A DNA stretch of 16,046 bases from an uncultured Streptococcus sp. (GCF_959025735.1 NZ_CAUFJQ010000037.1:1-16046), one strand, 5' to 3'; positions 8,396-13,461 are shown, counted from the first letter of the stretch. A program made the numbers and translations. The notes: generated by a model not told the origin, from the sequence alone.

Positions 8396-8869
8396 TTAAA
8401 AAACACCGGTGACTTTCCCAGTCTTGAAATCCACCACATAATAAGAGCTCCCAGCCTTGACTTCCCAGATCGGTTTGCCTTTAAAGCGTCCAAAAGTTAC
8501 CCGATCAATCGCGTCCTGACTCTTCTCTTTGACGACAGAAGCTGCCTCTTTGGAACTAACTCCTTCTTTCAAAGGGTAGGTATAGACTGCATCATCCGCC
8601 TGTGCCACCAAGACCGCTAGTTCTTGCCCCTCTTGGTCCTTGCCAATAAAGGAAAGATACGCTTCTTTACCACGAAAGAAACTCTCCGTCTCAATGGTCG
8701 CAATCGAAGAGTGAGACAGAGCTATTTTTCTTGCTTGTGCCATTTGATCCTGCAAGCGATCTGAAGTTTTTTCAGCAAGAAATAGCCAAGAAAAAAGGAC
8801 CGTCAACACTAAGATACAGATTCCTATTATATGTTGCCATACTATAAAAAGATTATTTTTCTGTTTCAC
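8396..8869 (-). CDS. tseB: TseB/YpmB-like membrane protein (DUF5590)
   Basis: A 157-residue protein with one N-terminal membrane anchor (about 9-31) and an outside domain whose end, IWEVKAGSSYYVVDFKTGKV, resembles PepSY/DUF5590 repeats. In Bacillus subtilis the homologue YpmB (TseB) influences the elongation penicillin-binding protein PBP2A, and it lies beside aspB and asnS as here. A role in peptidoglycan growth is therefore inferred from family and synteny. No ATG start exists. The frame is open to GTG codons at 8893, 8884 and 8869. GTG 8869 is chosen because the protein then starts just before the anchor and has GAGGGA directly upstream, although that is unusually close. A TATAAT lies six bases before this GTG. 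Confidence 0.8.
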   Translation of the reverse strand: MKQKNNLFIVWQHIIGICILVLTVLFSWLFLAEKTSDRLQDQMAQARKIALSHSSIATIETESFFRGKEAYLSFIGKDQEGQELAVLVAQADDAVYTYPLKEGVSSKEAASVVKEKSQDAIDRVTFGRFKGKPIWEVKAGSSYYVVDFKTGKVTGVF

Positions 8870-8875
8870 TCCCTC

Positions 8876-8881
8876 ATTATA
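8876..8881 (-). promoter_or_regulatory. Possible -10 box immediately before tseB
   Basis: The minus strand reads TATAAT followed by six bases and the GTG at 8869, so transcription would start about on that GTG. The -35 region is weak (TAGAAT at 17 bases, inside a TAGAATTCTA palindrome at 8895-8904). If translation starts at GTG 8893 this match is only coding sequence. Confidence 0.3.
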
Positions 8882-8922
8882 CACCAAAGCCACCTAGAAT
8901 TCTATAGATTTTCAAGAAAGAA

Positions 8923-8952
8923 TTGTTACTAATATTTCATACCTGTTACAAT
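8923..8952 (+). promoter_or_regulatory. Candidate upstream promoter of the MarR gene
   Basis: TTGTTA (8923-8928), an 18-base spacer, and extended TGT-TACAAT (-10 at 8947-8952) would start transcription near 8959. This gives a leader of about 140 bases and places the palindrome 8967-8981 just downstream of the start. Confidence 0.4.
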
Positions 8953-8957
8953 GTTTT

Positions 8958-8987
8958 AGTATAAAATTGTTTGATAAACAAAGTAAA
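8958..8987 (-). promoter_or_regulatory. Candidate promoter of the tseB-aminotransferase operon
   Basis: On the minus strand TTTACT (8987-8982), an 18-base spacer and TATACT (8963-8958) form a fair promoter, starting near 8951. The palindrome 8967-8981 fills almost the whole spacer, an ideal place for a repressor. Confidence 0.4.
8967..8981. promoter_or_regulatory. Perfect 6-3-6 palindrome, candidate regulator operator
   Basis: TTGTTT-GAT-AAACAA is a perfect inverted repeat in the divergent region, of the AT-rich size and form that MarR dimers bind. It lies between -35 and -10 of the minus-strand candidate promoter and just after the start site of the plus-strand one. Binding by the adjacent MarR protein is inference. 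Confidence 0.4.
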
Positions 8988-9065
8988 ATTAACATCTATG
9001 CTATCATTTGTTCATAGTTTAATAAATTTGTCACAATTTTGTAACTAATTTGAAAATAAAATTAA

Positions 9066-9094
9066 ACGACAGAAACACTATTTATTGATAAAAT
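9066..9094 (+). promoter_or_regulatory. Proximal promoter of the MarR gene, leaderless geometry
   Basis: ACGACA (9066-9071, four of six matches), a 17-base spacer and extended TGA-TAAAAT (-10 at 9089-9094). Six bases separate the -10 box from the ATG at 9101, so transcription would start at or next to the start codon. No ribosome site is present upstream. Confidence 0.5.
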
Positions 9095-9100
9095 ATAGAT

Positions 9101-9547
9101 ATGGAAAATTTAAAGAGATTATTCAAAGAAGCAAACGTAGATTTAAAAACCATGATCGTCTTCCACAAGGCAGAACGATTGATCCGTGCGTCTGAGGCTC
9201 ATATCTTTAAAAAGCACCAGTTGACACCGACCCAATTCTCTGTCCTTGAGACCTTGTACAGCAAGGGCGATCTCCGCATTCAAGATCTGATCGATAGCAT
9301 TCTTGCGACCTCTGGAAATATGACTGTGGTTATTCGCAATATGGTCCGCGATGGTTGGATTACACGCGAAACCGATCCAGAAGACCGCCGTGCATATGTT
9401 GTATCTATTACAGATGCCGGTCGTAAAAAGATCGAAGAGGCTCTTCCAGATCATATTAAAAATATCCAACGCTTGATGCAAGTCTTTAATAGCGGCGAGC
9501 AAGCTGAGTTGACAGAACTCTTGAAGAAATTCAAACATATCGCCTAA
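9101..9547 (+). CDS. MarR family transcriptional regulator
   Basis: A 148-residue winged-helix regulator. The N-terminal helix (about 14-36) would form the dimer interface with the C-terminal helices (106-147). The DNA-binding part runs through LTPTQFSVLETLYSKGDLRI, a recognition helix around SGNMTVVIRNMVRDGWI, and the wing DPEDRRAYVVSIT (92-104), which has the DxxDRR signature of MarR proteins. Such proteins usually repress neighbouring genes and release DNA on binding a small ligand or after cysteine oxidation. This protein has no cysteine, so thiol sensing is excluded. It is monocistronic and divergent from tseB. It is not FabT or AdcR as I recall them; it resembles the MhqR/YkvE-like branch, but the assignment is not firm. 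The next in-frame ATG (codon 18) has no ribosome site either. Confidence 0.9.
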   Translation: MENLKRLFKEANVDLKTMIVFHKAERLIRASEAHIFKKHQLTPTQFSVLETLYSKGDLRIQDLIDSILATSGNMTVVIRNMVRDGWITRETDPEDRRAYVVSITDAGRKKIEEALPDHIKNIQRLMQVFNSGEQAELTELLKKFKHIA

Positions 9548-9570
9548 GCCTACAGCTCAAGACGATTCTG

Positions 9571-9598
9571 ACTCCAAAATCCTCTATTTTGGAGTTTT
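9571..9598 (+). terminator. Terminator of the MarR gene
   Basis: ACTCCAAAAT and ATTTTGGAGT make a perfect 10-pair stem with loop CCTCT, followed by a short T run. It begins 23 bases after the stop codon. Confidence 0.85.
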
Positions 9599-9627
9599 CA
9601 TCGTGCATTCTCTTTATCTAACAGATC

Positions 9628-9657
9628 AAAAAACTATTCCTGATGCTTCTCAGGAAT
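9628..9657 (-). terminator. Terminator of yaaA
   Basis: On the minus strand ATTCCTGA pairs with TCAGGAAT around a 6-base loop, then AG and six T. It lies 8 bases after the yaaA stop and faces the MarR terminator. Confidence 0.8.
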
Positions 9658-9665
9658 ATTTTTAT

Positions 9666-10391
9666 TTATTCTTTCACAAAGACCCATTCCTTCTCTTGCG
9701 ATAAATCCTCACGATAAGAGAAACCTGCTACTTCTAATGATTTCAGATCTTCTAGATGGGTGATTTCTTCCTTCATCATAGCTGTCACCATAGCCCCACG
9801 TGCTTTCTTTGAAATCGTTGAGTGAATCTTTAGTGTCCCACCACGATTCTCCATGAATTTGATCCGAATCATTCGCTCACGAATGGCTTTTGAAAAGACC
9901 TGTTCAAACTCAGAAGACAAAAGGGATAAGATCTGCTCCTCACCTTCTACTGCCTGATCATAGTCCTCTTTCCAGAATGCCTTTAGAGATTTTCCAGCTG
10001 GTTTTAGCTTCATCATAAAATCCAAGCGATGGGGAGCAATCCCTTCATAGGCAGGTAGTACACCATATAAAGCGGTCGTGATTAACAAATGCTCCTGCAG
10101 ATAAGCCTGCTCATTTTCGGATAAGTCTTGACGCTCGATACTACGATACATAAGGCCATCAAACAGTTCCAAAGCAGGATAGGTTTTAGCACTCCCAGCT
10201 AACAAAGCCTCAATTCTTTCTTTTTCTACTAGGGCTCTTTCCTCTGAGATCCCGTAAAAGGTCGCTAATTCTTCTAGCGAGAATGCCTTCAAAGCTTGGA
10301 GGATGGTTTTTGTGTTCTCTGACAAGGGTTGGGGCTCGACGATACGAGCCTGTTCGTTCAGTTCTTTGGCGGATGGAATTAATAGTTTCAT
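9666..10391 (-). CDS. yaaA: Peroxide stress protein YaaA (DUF328/UPF0246)
   Basis: A 241-residue soluble protein of the YaaA family, which in E. coli lowers free intracellular iron and protects DNA during hydrogen peroxide stress (family knowledge; not shown in streptococci by this sequence). Conserved blocks are the N-terminal MKLLIPSAKE, the segment 71-85 (YPALELFDGLMYRSI), the core 108-129 beginning LYGVLPAYEGIAPHRLDF, and the C-terminal ISKKARG region. Length is normal. The start is fixed by the conserved first residues. No ribosome site precedes it: only six bases (AGACCT) separate the -10 box from the ATG, so the mRNA is probably leaderless. Streptococci make much peroxide and lack catalase, which suits such a gene. 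It stands alone with its own terminator. Confidence 0.95.
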   Translation of the reverse strand: MKLLIPSAKELNEQARIVEPQPLSENTKTILQALKAFSLEELATFYGISEERALVEKERIEALLAGSAKTYPALELFDGLMYRSIERQDLSENEQAYLQEHLLITTALYGVLPAYEGIAPHRLDFMMKLKPAGKSLKAFWKEDYDQAVEGEEQILSLLSSEFEQVFSKAIRERMIRIKFMENRGGTLKIHSTISKKARGAMVTAMMKEEITHLEDLKSLEVAGFSYREDLSQEKEWVFVKE

Positions 10392-10397
10392 AGGTCT

Positions 10398-10426
10398 ATT
10401 GTACCATATTTTTCAAATTTTCTTGA
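10398..10426 (-). promoter_or_regulatory. yaaA promoter, leaderless geometry
   Basis: The minus strand reads extended TGG-TACAAT (-10 at 10403-10398) with a weak -35 (TCAAGA, 10426-10421) at 17 bases. The predicted start site falls on the A of the yaaA ATG. The -35 box overlaps that of the opposing DUF1836 promoter. Confidence 0.6.
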
Positions 10427-10451
10427 CAGGAGTTTTTATAAATGTTATTAT
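10423..10451 (+). promoter_or_regulatory. Promoter of the DUF1836-trhA operon
   Basis: A perfect TTGACA (10423-10428), a 17-base spacer and extended TGT-TATTAT (10446-10451) make the strongest promoter match seen in the window. Transcription would start near 10458, about 33 bases before the preferred GTG start codon. Confidence 0.8.
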
Positions 10452-10490
10452 CTAGTTATGAAAACTAGATTAAAGAAAGGTGAAGATTTC

Positions 10491-10958
10491 GTGTCCACTT
10501 TTTCCTATCCAACGTGGGAGCAACTGCCTGAGCTAGACCTCTATCTCGATCAGGTACTTCTTTATGTCAATAAAACCTGTGCACCTGTTCTCTCTTCTTC
10601 AGACAAGGGTTTGACGGCTGCCATGATCAACAATTACGTAAAACATGGCTATGTCGAAAAACCAGATAAGAAGAAATATCAGCGTAGACAGGTGGCTCGC
10701 TTGATCGCTATTACAACCTTAAAAACGGTCTTTTCTATTCAGGAGATCGCTTCTACTTTAAACTTCTTGCAGGACCAGGCGAGCTCAGATCTTCTCTATA
10801 ATAGCTTTGTCGCTTATCTCAATGAGCAAAAAGAGCCGATCGCTCCTATCATTCGCTCTGCCTGTCAGACGGTTCAACTTTATCTTGAAACCCTATCTTA
10901 TATTCAACCAGCAACAACGGAGGAAGAAACTGATGAATTACACCATGAAACTAAGTAA
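10491..10958 (+). CDS. DUF1836 domain protein, putative helix-turn-helix regulator
   Basis: A protein of 155 residues counted from GTG 10491. The middle, LTAAMINNYVKHGYVEKPDK and then KKYQRRQVARLIAITTLKTVFSIQEI (about 41-87), is the DUF1836 core and looks like a MerR-type winged-helix DNA-binding unit, with YV/KP at the wing and RRQVARL in the next helix. A DNA-binding role is inferred. The frame is open to an ATG at 10458, but that ATG sits on the predicted transcription start. AAAGGTGA seven bases before GTG 10491 is a good ribosome site, and the protein then begins at the family-like STFSYPTWEQLPELD. It is the first gene of an operon with trhA and overlaps it by 26 bases. Its target is unknown. 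Confidence 0.82.
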   Translation: MSTFSYPTWEQLPELDLYLDQVLLYVNKTCAPVLSSSDKGLTAAMINNYVKHGYVEKPDKKKYQRRQVARLIAITTLKTVFSIQEIASTLNFLQDQASSDLLYNSFVAYLNEQKEPIAPIIRSACQTVQLYLETLSYIQPATTEEETDELHHETK

Positions 10959-11580
10959 AAAATTATCCTTTGGAGAAGAGATCGCCAATAGCGTAACACA
11001 CGCTGTTGGCGCCCTCCTCATGTTGATCTTACTTCCGATCTCAGCAGTCTATAGCTTTGAACAACACGGTCTGCTCAGTGCTTTTGGGACTTCTATCTTT
11101 GTGATCAGTCTCTTTTTGATGTTTCTGTCTTCGACCGTTTACCATGCCATGTCTTACGATTCACCTCAAAAGTATGTGCTTCGTATTATCGACCATTCCA
11201 TGATCTACATTGCGATCGCGGGTAGTTACACACCGGTTGTCCTTACCTTGATGAACAACTGGATGGGTTACAGCATTATCTTGATCCAATGGGGGACCAC
11301 CATCTTTGGTATTCTCTACAAAATCTTTGCCAAAAAAGTCAATGAAAAGTTCAGTCTCGCTCTTTACTTGATCATGGGCTGGTTAGTCATCTTTATTATT
11401 CCACAAATCGTTAGCCAAACCAATCCGATCTTCTGGGGTCTCATGCTCATGGGCGGTCTGTGCTACACGGTTGGAGCTGGCTTTTATGCTAAGAAAAAAC
11501 CATACTTCCACATGATTTGGCACCTCTTCATCCTGGCAGCTTCTGCTCTTCAGTATTTAGCGATTGTATACTTTATGTAA
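10933..11580 (+). CDS. trhA: Hemolysin III family (TrhA/YqfA) membrane protein
   Basis: A 215-residue protein with seven predicted membrane helices, of the hemolysin III/PAQR family. Motifs that would bind a metal in the membrane are visible: SSTVYH (66-71), D87 in IIDHSM and HMIWH (193-197), with Ser, His, Asp and two more His. Bacterial members have been linked to membrane lipid homeostasis; the original haemolysin activity of the Bacillus protein is not assured here. GGAGGA at 10919-10924 lies eight bases before this ATG, inside the end of the DUF1836 gene. A longer frame upstream (to 10807) has no such site and is a shadow of DUF1836. Translation is probably coupled to the upstream gene, and the operon ends in a hairpin directly after this stop codon. 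Confidence 0.93.
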   Translation: MNYTMKLSKKLSFGEEIANSVTHAVGALLMLILLPISAVYSFEQHGLLSAFGTSIFVISLFLMFLSSTVYHAMSYDSPQKYVLRIIDHSMIYIAIAGSYTPVVLTLMNNWMGYSIILIQWGTTIFGILYKIFAKKVNEKFSLALYLIMGWLVIFIIPQIVSQTNPIFWGLMLMGGLCYTVGAGFYAKKKPYFHMIWHLFILAASALQYLAIVYFM

Positions 11581-11587
11581 TAGGCTC

Positions 11588-11611
11588 ACCACTCTTATGA
11601 GTGGTTTTTTT
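11588..11611 (+). terminator. Terminator of the DUF1836-trhA operon
   Basis: ACCACTC and GAGTGGT pair around loop TTAT, followed by a run of T. It starts 7 bases after the trhA stop. The next promoter begins within 15 bases. Confidence 0.85.
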
Positions 11612-11624
11612 GTGATTTTTTCTG

Positions 11625-11630
11625 TACAAT
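11625..11630 (+). promoter_or_regulatory. -10 box of the MocR-like gene
   Basis: TACAAT, preceded directly by TG, lies 28 bases before the preferred ATG at 11659. The -35 region overlaps the trhA terminator stem and matches poorly, so the promoter may be weak or need an activator. Confidence 0.4.
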
Positions 11631-11658
11631 AGAAAAAAACTGTATGGGGACAGTCAGG

Positions 11659-12948
11659 ATGAAGACAAGCAAATACCAAGAAATTATTCATGTACTAAAA
11701 GAAGCCATTCAAGATGGAGAACTGGAAACTGGAGAGAAAATTCCCTCCGTTCGCCAGTTAGCTAGTCAATTTTCTTGTAGTAAGGACACGGTGCAACGAG
11801 CCTTGCTGGACTTGACTTACCAGCACTTCCTCTATGCTAAGCCTCAAAGTGGCTACTATGTTTTGGAGCAAGAACCTAATCGACATGAGGATATTCCACT
11901 AAAATTAGAGAAAGACCGCAACCAGGCTTTCGAGGACTTCCGGACCTGTATCAACGAAACCTTGATTGGACGGGAGAATTATCTCTTCAATAACTTTTCG
12001 GACCAAGCAGGCTTACTCGAAGTACGCCAATCGATTCAAGGCTTATTGAAGGAAGAAAGTATTTATACGACTGCAGATCAAATTGTTTTGACTGCTGGTA
12101 CCCAGCAGGCCCTTAATATCCTCAGCCAGATTGACTTTCCCAATAAAAAATCGCAGATCTTAATCGAGCAACCGACTTATCACCGGATGAACCAACTCTT
12201 AGATTCGCAACAACTTGCCTACCGTACCATTCAACGAAATTTAATGGGAATTGATCTCGAGGAACTTGAAGAGATTTTTAAAAGTGGCCATATCAAATTC
12301 TTCTACACGATCCCCCGTTTTCACTATCCGCTCGGTCATAGCTATTCGACCAAGCAGAAAGAAGCGATCTTGCAACTAGCTGACCAATATGATGTTTACC
12401 TTGTTGAGGACGACTATCTTGGAGATCTTGATGGCAGCAATGCTCCTTCTTTTCATTATTTGGATCAAAAGAACCGTGTCATCTATATCAAATCTTTTTC
12501 GACCAATCTCTTTTCTGCTCTTCGCATCACTTCCATGATCCTTCCCCAAGCCCTTCTAAAGCCGGTCTTAACCTATAAGACGATTCTGGACTATGATAGC
12601 AATCTCATCATGCAAAAGGCCTTGAGTCTCTACATTGATAACGGTATGTATCTGACCAATAAAAAGCGACTCCTAGCCAGAAAAAGAGAGGTAGAAGCCA
12701 GTCTAAAGACCTTGATGGCCCAGTCTCCTCTTCTTCCCCATCTGACCCTGACCCACGATGGGATCCTTCTAGGACTCAGCCAAGTTCAATCCCTTGCTGC
12801 CTTAAAACACAGTGGACTCCCGCTTGATTTCTTTGAAGCAGCCTACATCACTTCTTGTCCTTATCAACTCGCCAAGATCAAATCGGCAGATGTGACCAAT
12901 GTTTTACCAAAGCTTACGCCTTTTTTTGAAAGAGAAACCCTCGTATAG
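11659..12948 (+). CDS. MocR-like GntR regulator with aminotransferase domain lacking the PLP lysine
   Basis: A protein of 429 residues from ATG 11659 (434 from ATG 11644). The N-terminal GntR winged helix (about 1-72) includes GEKIPSVRQLASQFSCSKDT and ends in PQSGYYVLE. The rest (about 90-425) is a fold-type I aminotransferase domain, as in PdxR and GabR, with TAGTQQALNIL and the EDDY Asp (D252) that pairs with the PLP ring nitrogen. The PLP lysine motif, usually GTFSK-x-LxPxLR, here reads KSFSTNLFSALR, so Thr282 replaces Lys. PRFHYPLG also departs from the usual HQxPTG. Covalent PLP binding is therefore doubtful. The ATG at 11659 is preferred because GGGGA lies upstream and it starts MKTSKYQEI. 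The target is unknown; MocR proteins usually act on divergent or adjacent genes, but none is evident here. Confidence 0.87.
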   Translation: MKTSKYQEIIHVLKEAIQDGELETGEKIPSVRQLASQFSCSKDTVQRALLDLTYQHFLYAKPQSGYYVLEQEPNRHEDIPLKLEKDRNQAFEDFRTCINETLIGRENYLFNNFSDQAGLLEVRQSIQGLLKEESIYTTADQIVLTAGTQQALNILSQIDFPNKKSQILIEQPTYHRMNQLLDSQQLAYRTIQRNLMGIDLEELEEIFKSGHIKFFYTIPRFHYPLGHSYSTKQKEAILQLADQYDVYLVEDDYLGDLDGSNAPSFHYLDQKNRVIYIKSFSTNLFSALRITSMILPQALLKPVLTYKTILDYDSNLIMQKALSLYIDNGMYLTNKKRLLARKREVEASLKTLMAQSPLLPHLTLTHDGILLGLSQVQSLAALKHSGLPLDFFEAAYITSCPYQLAKIKSADVTNVLPKLTPFFERETLV

Positions 12949-12961
12949 ACTATACGAGGGT
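12937..12961. terminator. Bidirectional terminator overlapping the MocR-like stop codon
   Basis: ACCCTCGTATAG and CTATACGAGGGT form a perfect 12-base inverted repeat around one central A (about 11 pairs with a 3-base loop). The TAG stop of the plus-strand gene lies in the left arm. The right arm ends 5 bases from the stop of the convergent small gene. T-rich sequence follows on both strands. Confidence 0.8.
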
Positions 12962-12966
12962 CTTTC

Positions 12967-13215
12967 TTATTTCTTCAATTGCTCATAAACAAGTTTGGCA
13001 TTTTGAAGGCCGATCCGATAATCGAGGCGGATCAGGCGAATCGCTTCCATCTCTGGTTCTTTGAGGTACTTCTCTCTTTGTTCCTTGGAAATACTACCTG
13101 GTTTTAGAAGATAGTAGGTGAATTGATTTCTGACTTTATTGAGCTCAACTTGAAGAGTGAAATAAAGTCCAAATAAGACAATGACAACTCCCATCAGGAT
13201 CAGATCGTTTGACAT
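12967..13215 (-). CDS. Small single-pass membrane protein, unknown function
   Basis: An 82-residue protein with one hydrophobic helix at the N-terminus (about 4-23, DLILMGVVIVLFGLYFTLQV) and a charged, helical tail rich in Lys, Arg, Glu and Leu. The tail probably faces the cytoplasm, but topology is uncertain. I do not recognise a named family. It is likely real: GGGAG lies ten bases before the ATG, a promoter (TTGTTT, 17 bases, TAAAAT) lies upstream, and a terminator follows the stop. It stands alone, convergent with the MocR-like gene and separated from the exporter operon by the repeat element. Its promoter starts exactly at the repeat border. Confidence 0.75.
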   Translation of the reverse strand: MSNDLILMGVVIVLFGLYFTLQVELNKVRNQFTYYLLKPGSISKEQREKYLKEPEMEAIRLIRLDYRIGLQNAKLVYEQLKK

Positions 13216-13247
13216 GGTTTATGCTCCCTTTTTCTGTTCTTTTCTAT

Positions 13248-13276
13248 ATTTTACAGCTTTCAAAGAAGAAAAACAA
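13248..13276 (-). promoter_or_regulatory. Promoter of the small membrane protein gene
   Basis: On the minus strand TTGTTT (13276-13271), 17 bases, and TAAAAT (13253-13248). Transcription would start near 13241. The -35 box touches the end of the repeat element. Confidence 0.5.
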
Positions 13277-13452
13277 GAGAGTGGGACAGAAATCGGTAAT
13301 TCGTTAGAATTCGATTTCGTCGTCCCACCTCCGCACAGTTGAGTAGGGCTGTAAAAGCTGATGAAATCAGCGTAGTAGAGCCCACTCAACCACTGCGTCT
13401 TGCTCGACAATCCAAAAACAATTGAGAGGCTAGGACTTTTGTCCCAGCCTCT
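13275..13452 (+). repeat. Intergenic repeat element with three hairpin modules
   Basis: About 178 bases without a credible gene. Bases 13275-13326 recur exactly, inverted, at 1-52. Module 1 (about 13281-13328) is GTGGGAC/GTCCCAC with inner GAAATCG/CGATTTC and AATTC/GAATT. Module 2 (13338-13390) is GTTGAGT/ACTCAAC with GGGCT/AGCCC and GCTGAT/ATCAGC. Module 3 (13425-13452) is the hairpin next to the exporter gene. The ends, TGGGAC and GTCCCA, are inverted to each other. I recall similar elements scattered between genes of mitis-group streptococci. It encodes no transposase; it could be a non-autonomous mobile element or a processed mRNA tail. Confidence 0.85.
13425..13452 (-). terminator. Terminator-like hairpin of the second ABC exporter operon
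   Basis: On the minus strand AGAGGCTGGGAC and GTCCTAGCCTCT form a 12-pair stem, with one G-U pair, around AAAA. It lies 9 bases after the exporter stop codon. The stem has an A-C mismatch on the plus strand, so it fits minus-strand transcription better. The following sequence CAATTGTTTTT gives only a delayed T run. Confidence 0.55.
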
Positions 13453-13461
13453 TGTTTGTCC

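Noticed and set aside
9143..9538. 131-residue minus-strand frame opposite the MarR gene
   Set aside because: It is a shadow of the MarR gene with no start signal and no recognisable motif.
10807..10932. N-terminal extension of the hemolysin III protein
   Set aside because: It overlaps DUF1836 in another frame and has no ribosome site; GGAGGA directly serves the ATG at 10933.
13219..13410. 63-residue open frame on the minus strand
   Set aside because: Most of it lies inside the repeat element, its sequence is set by the hairpins, and it has no family-like features. It probably appears as a false hypothetical protein at many copies.
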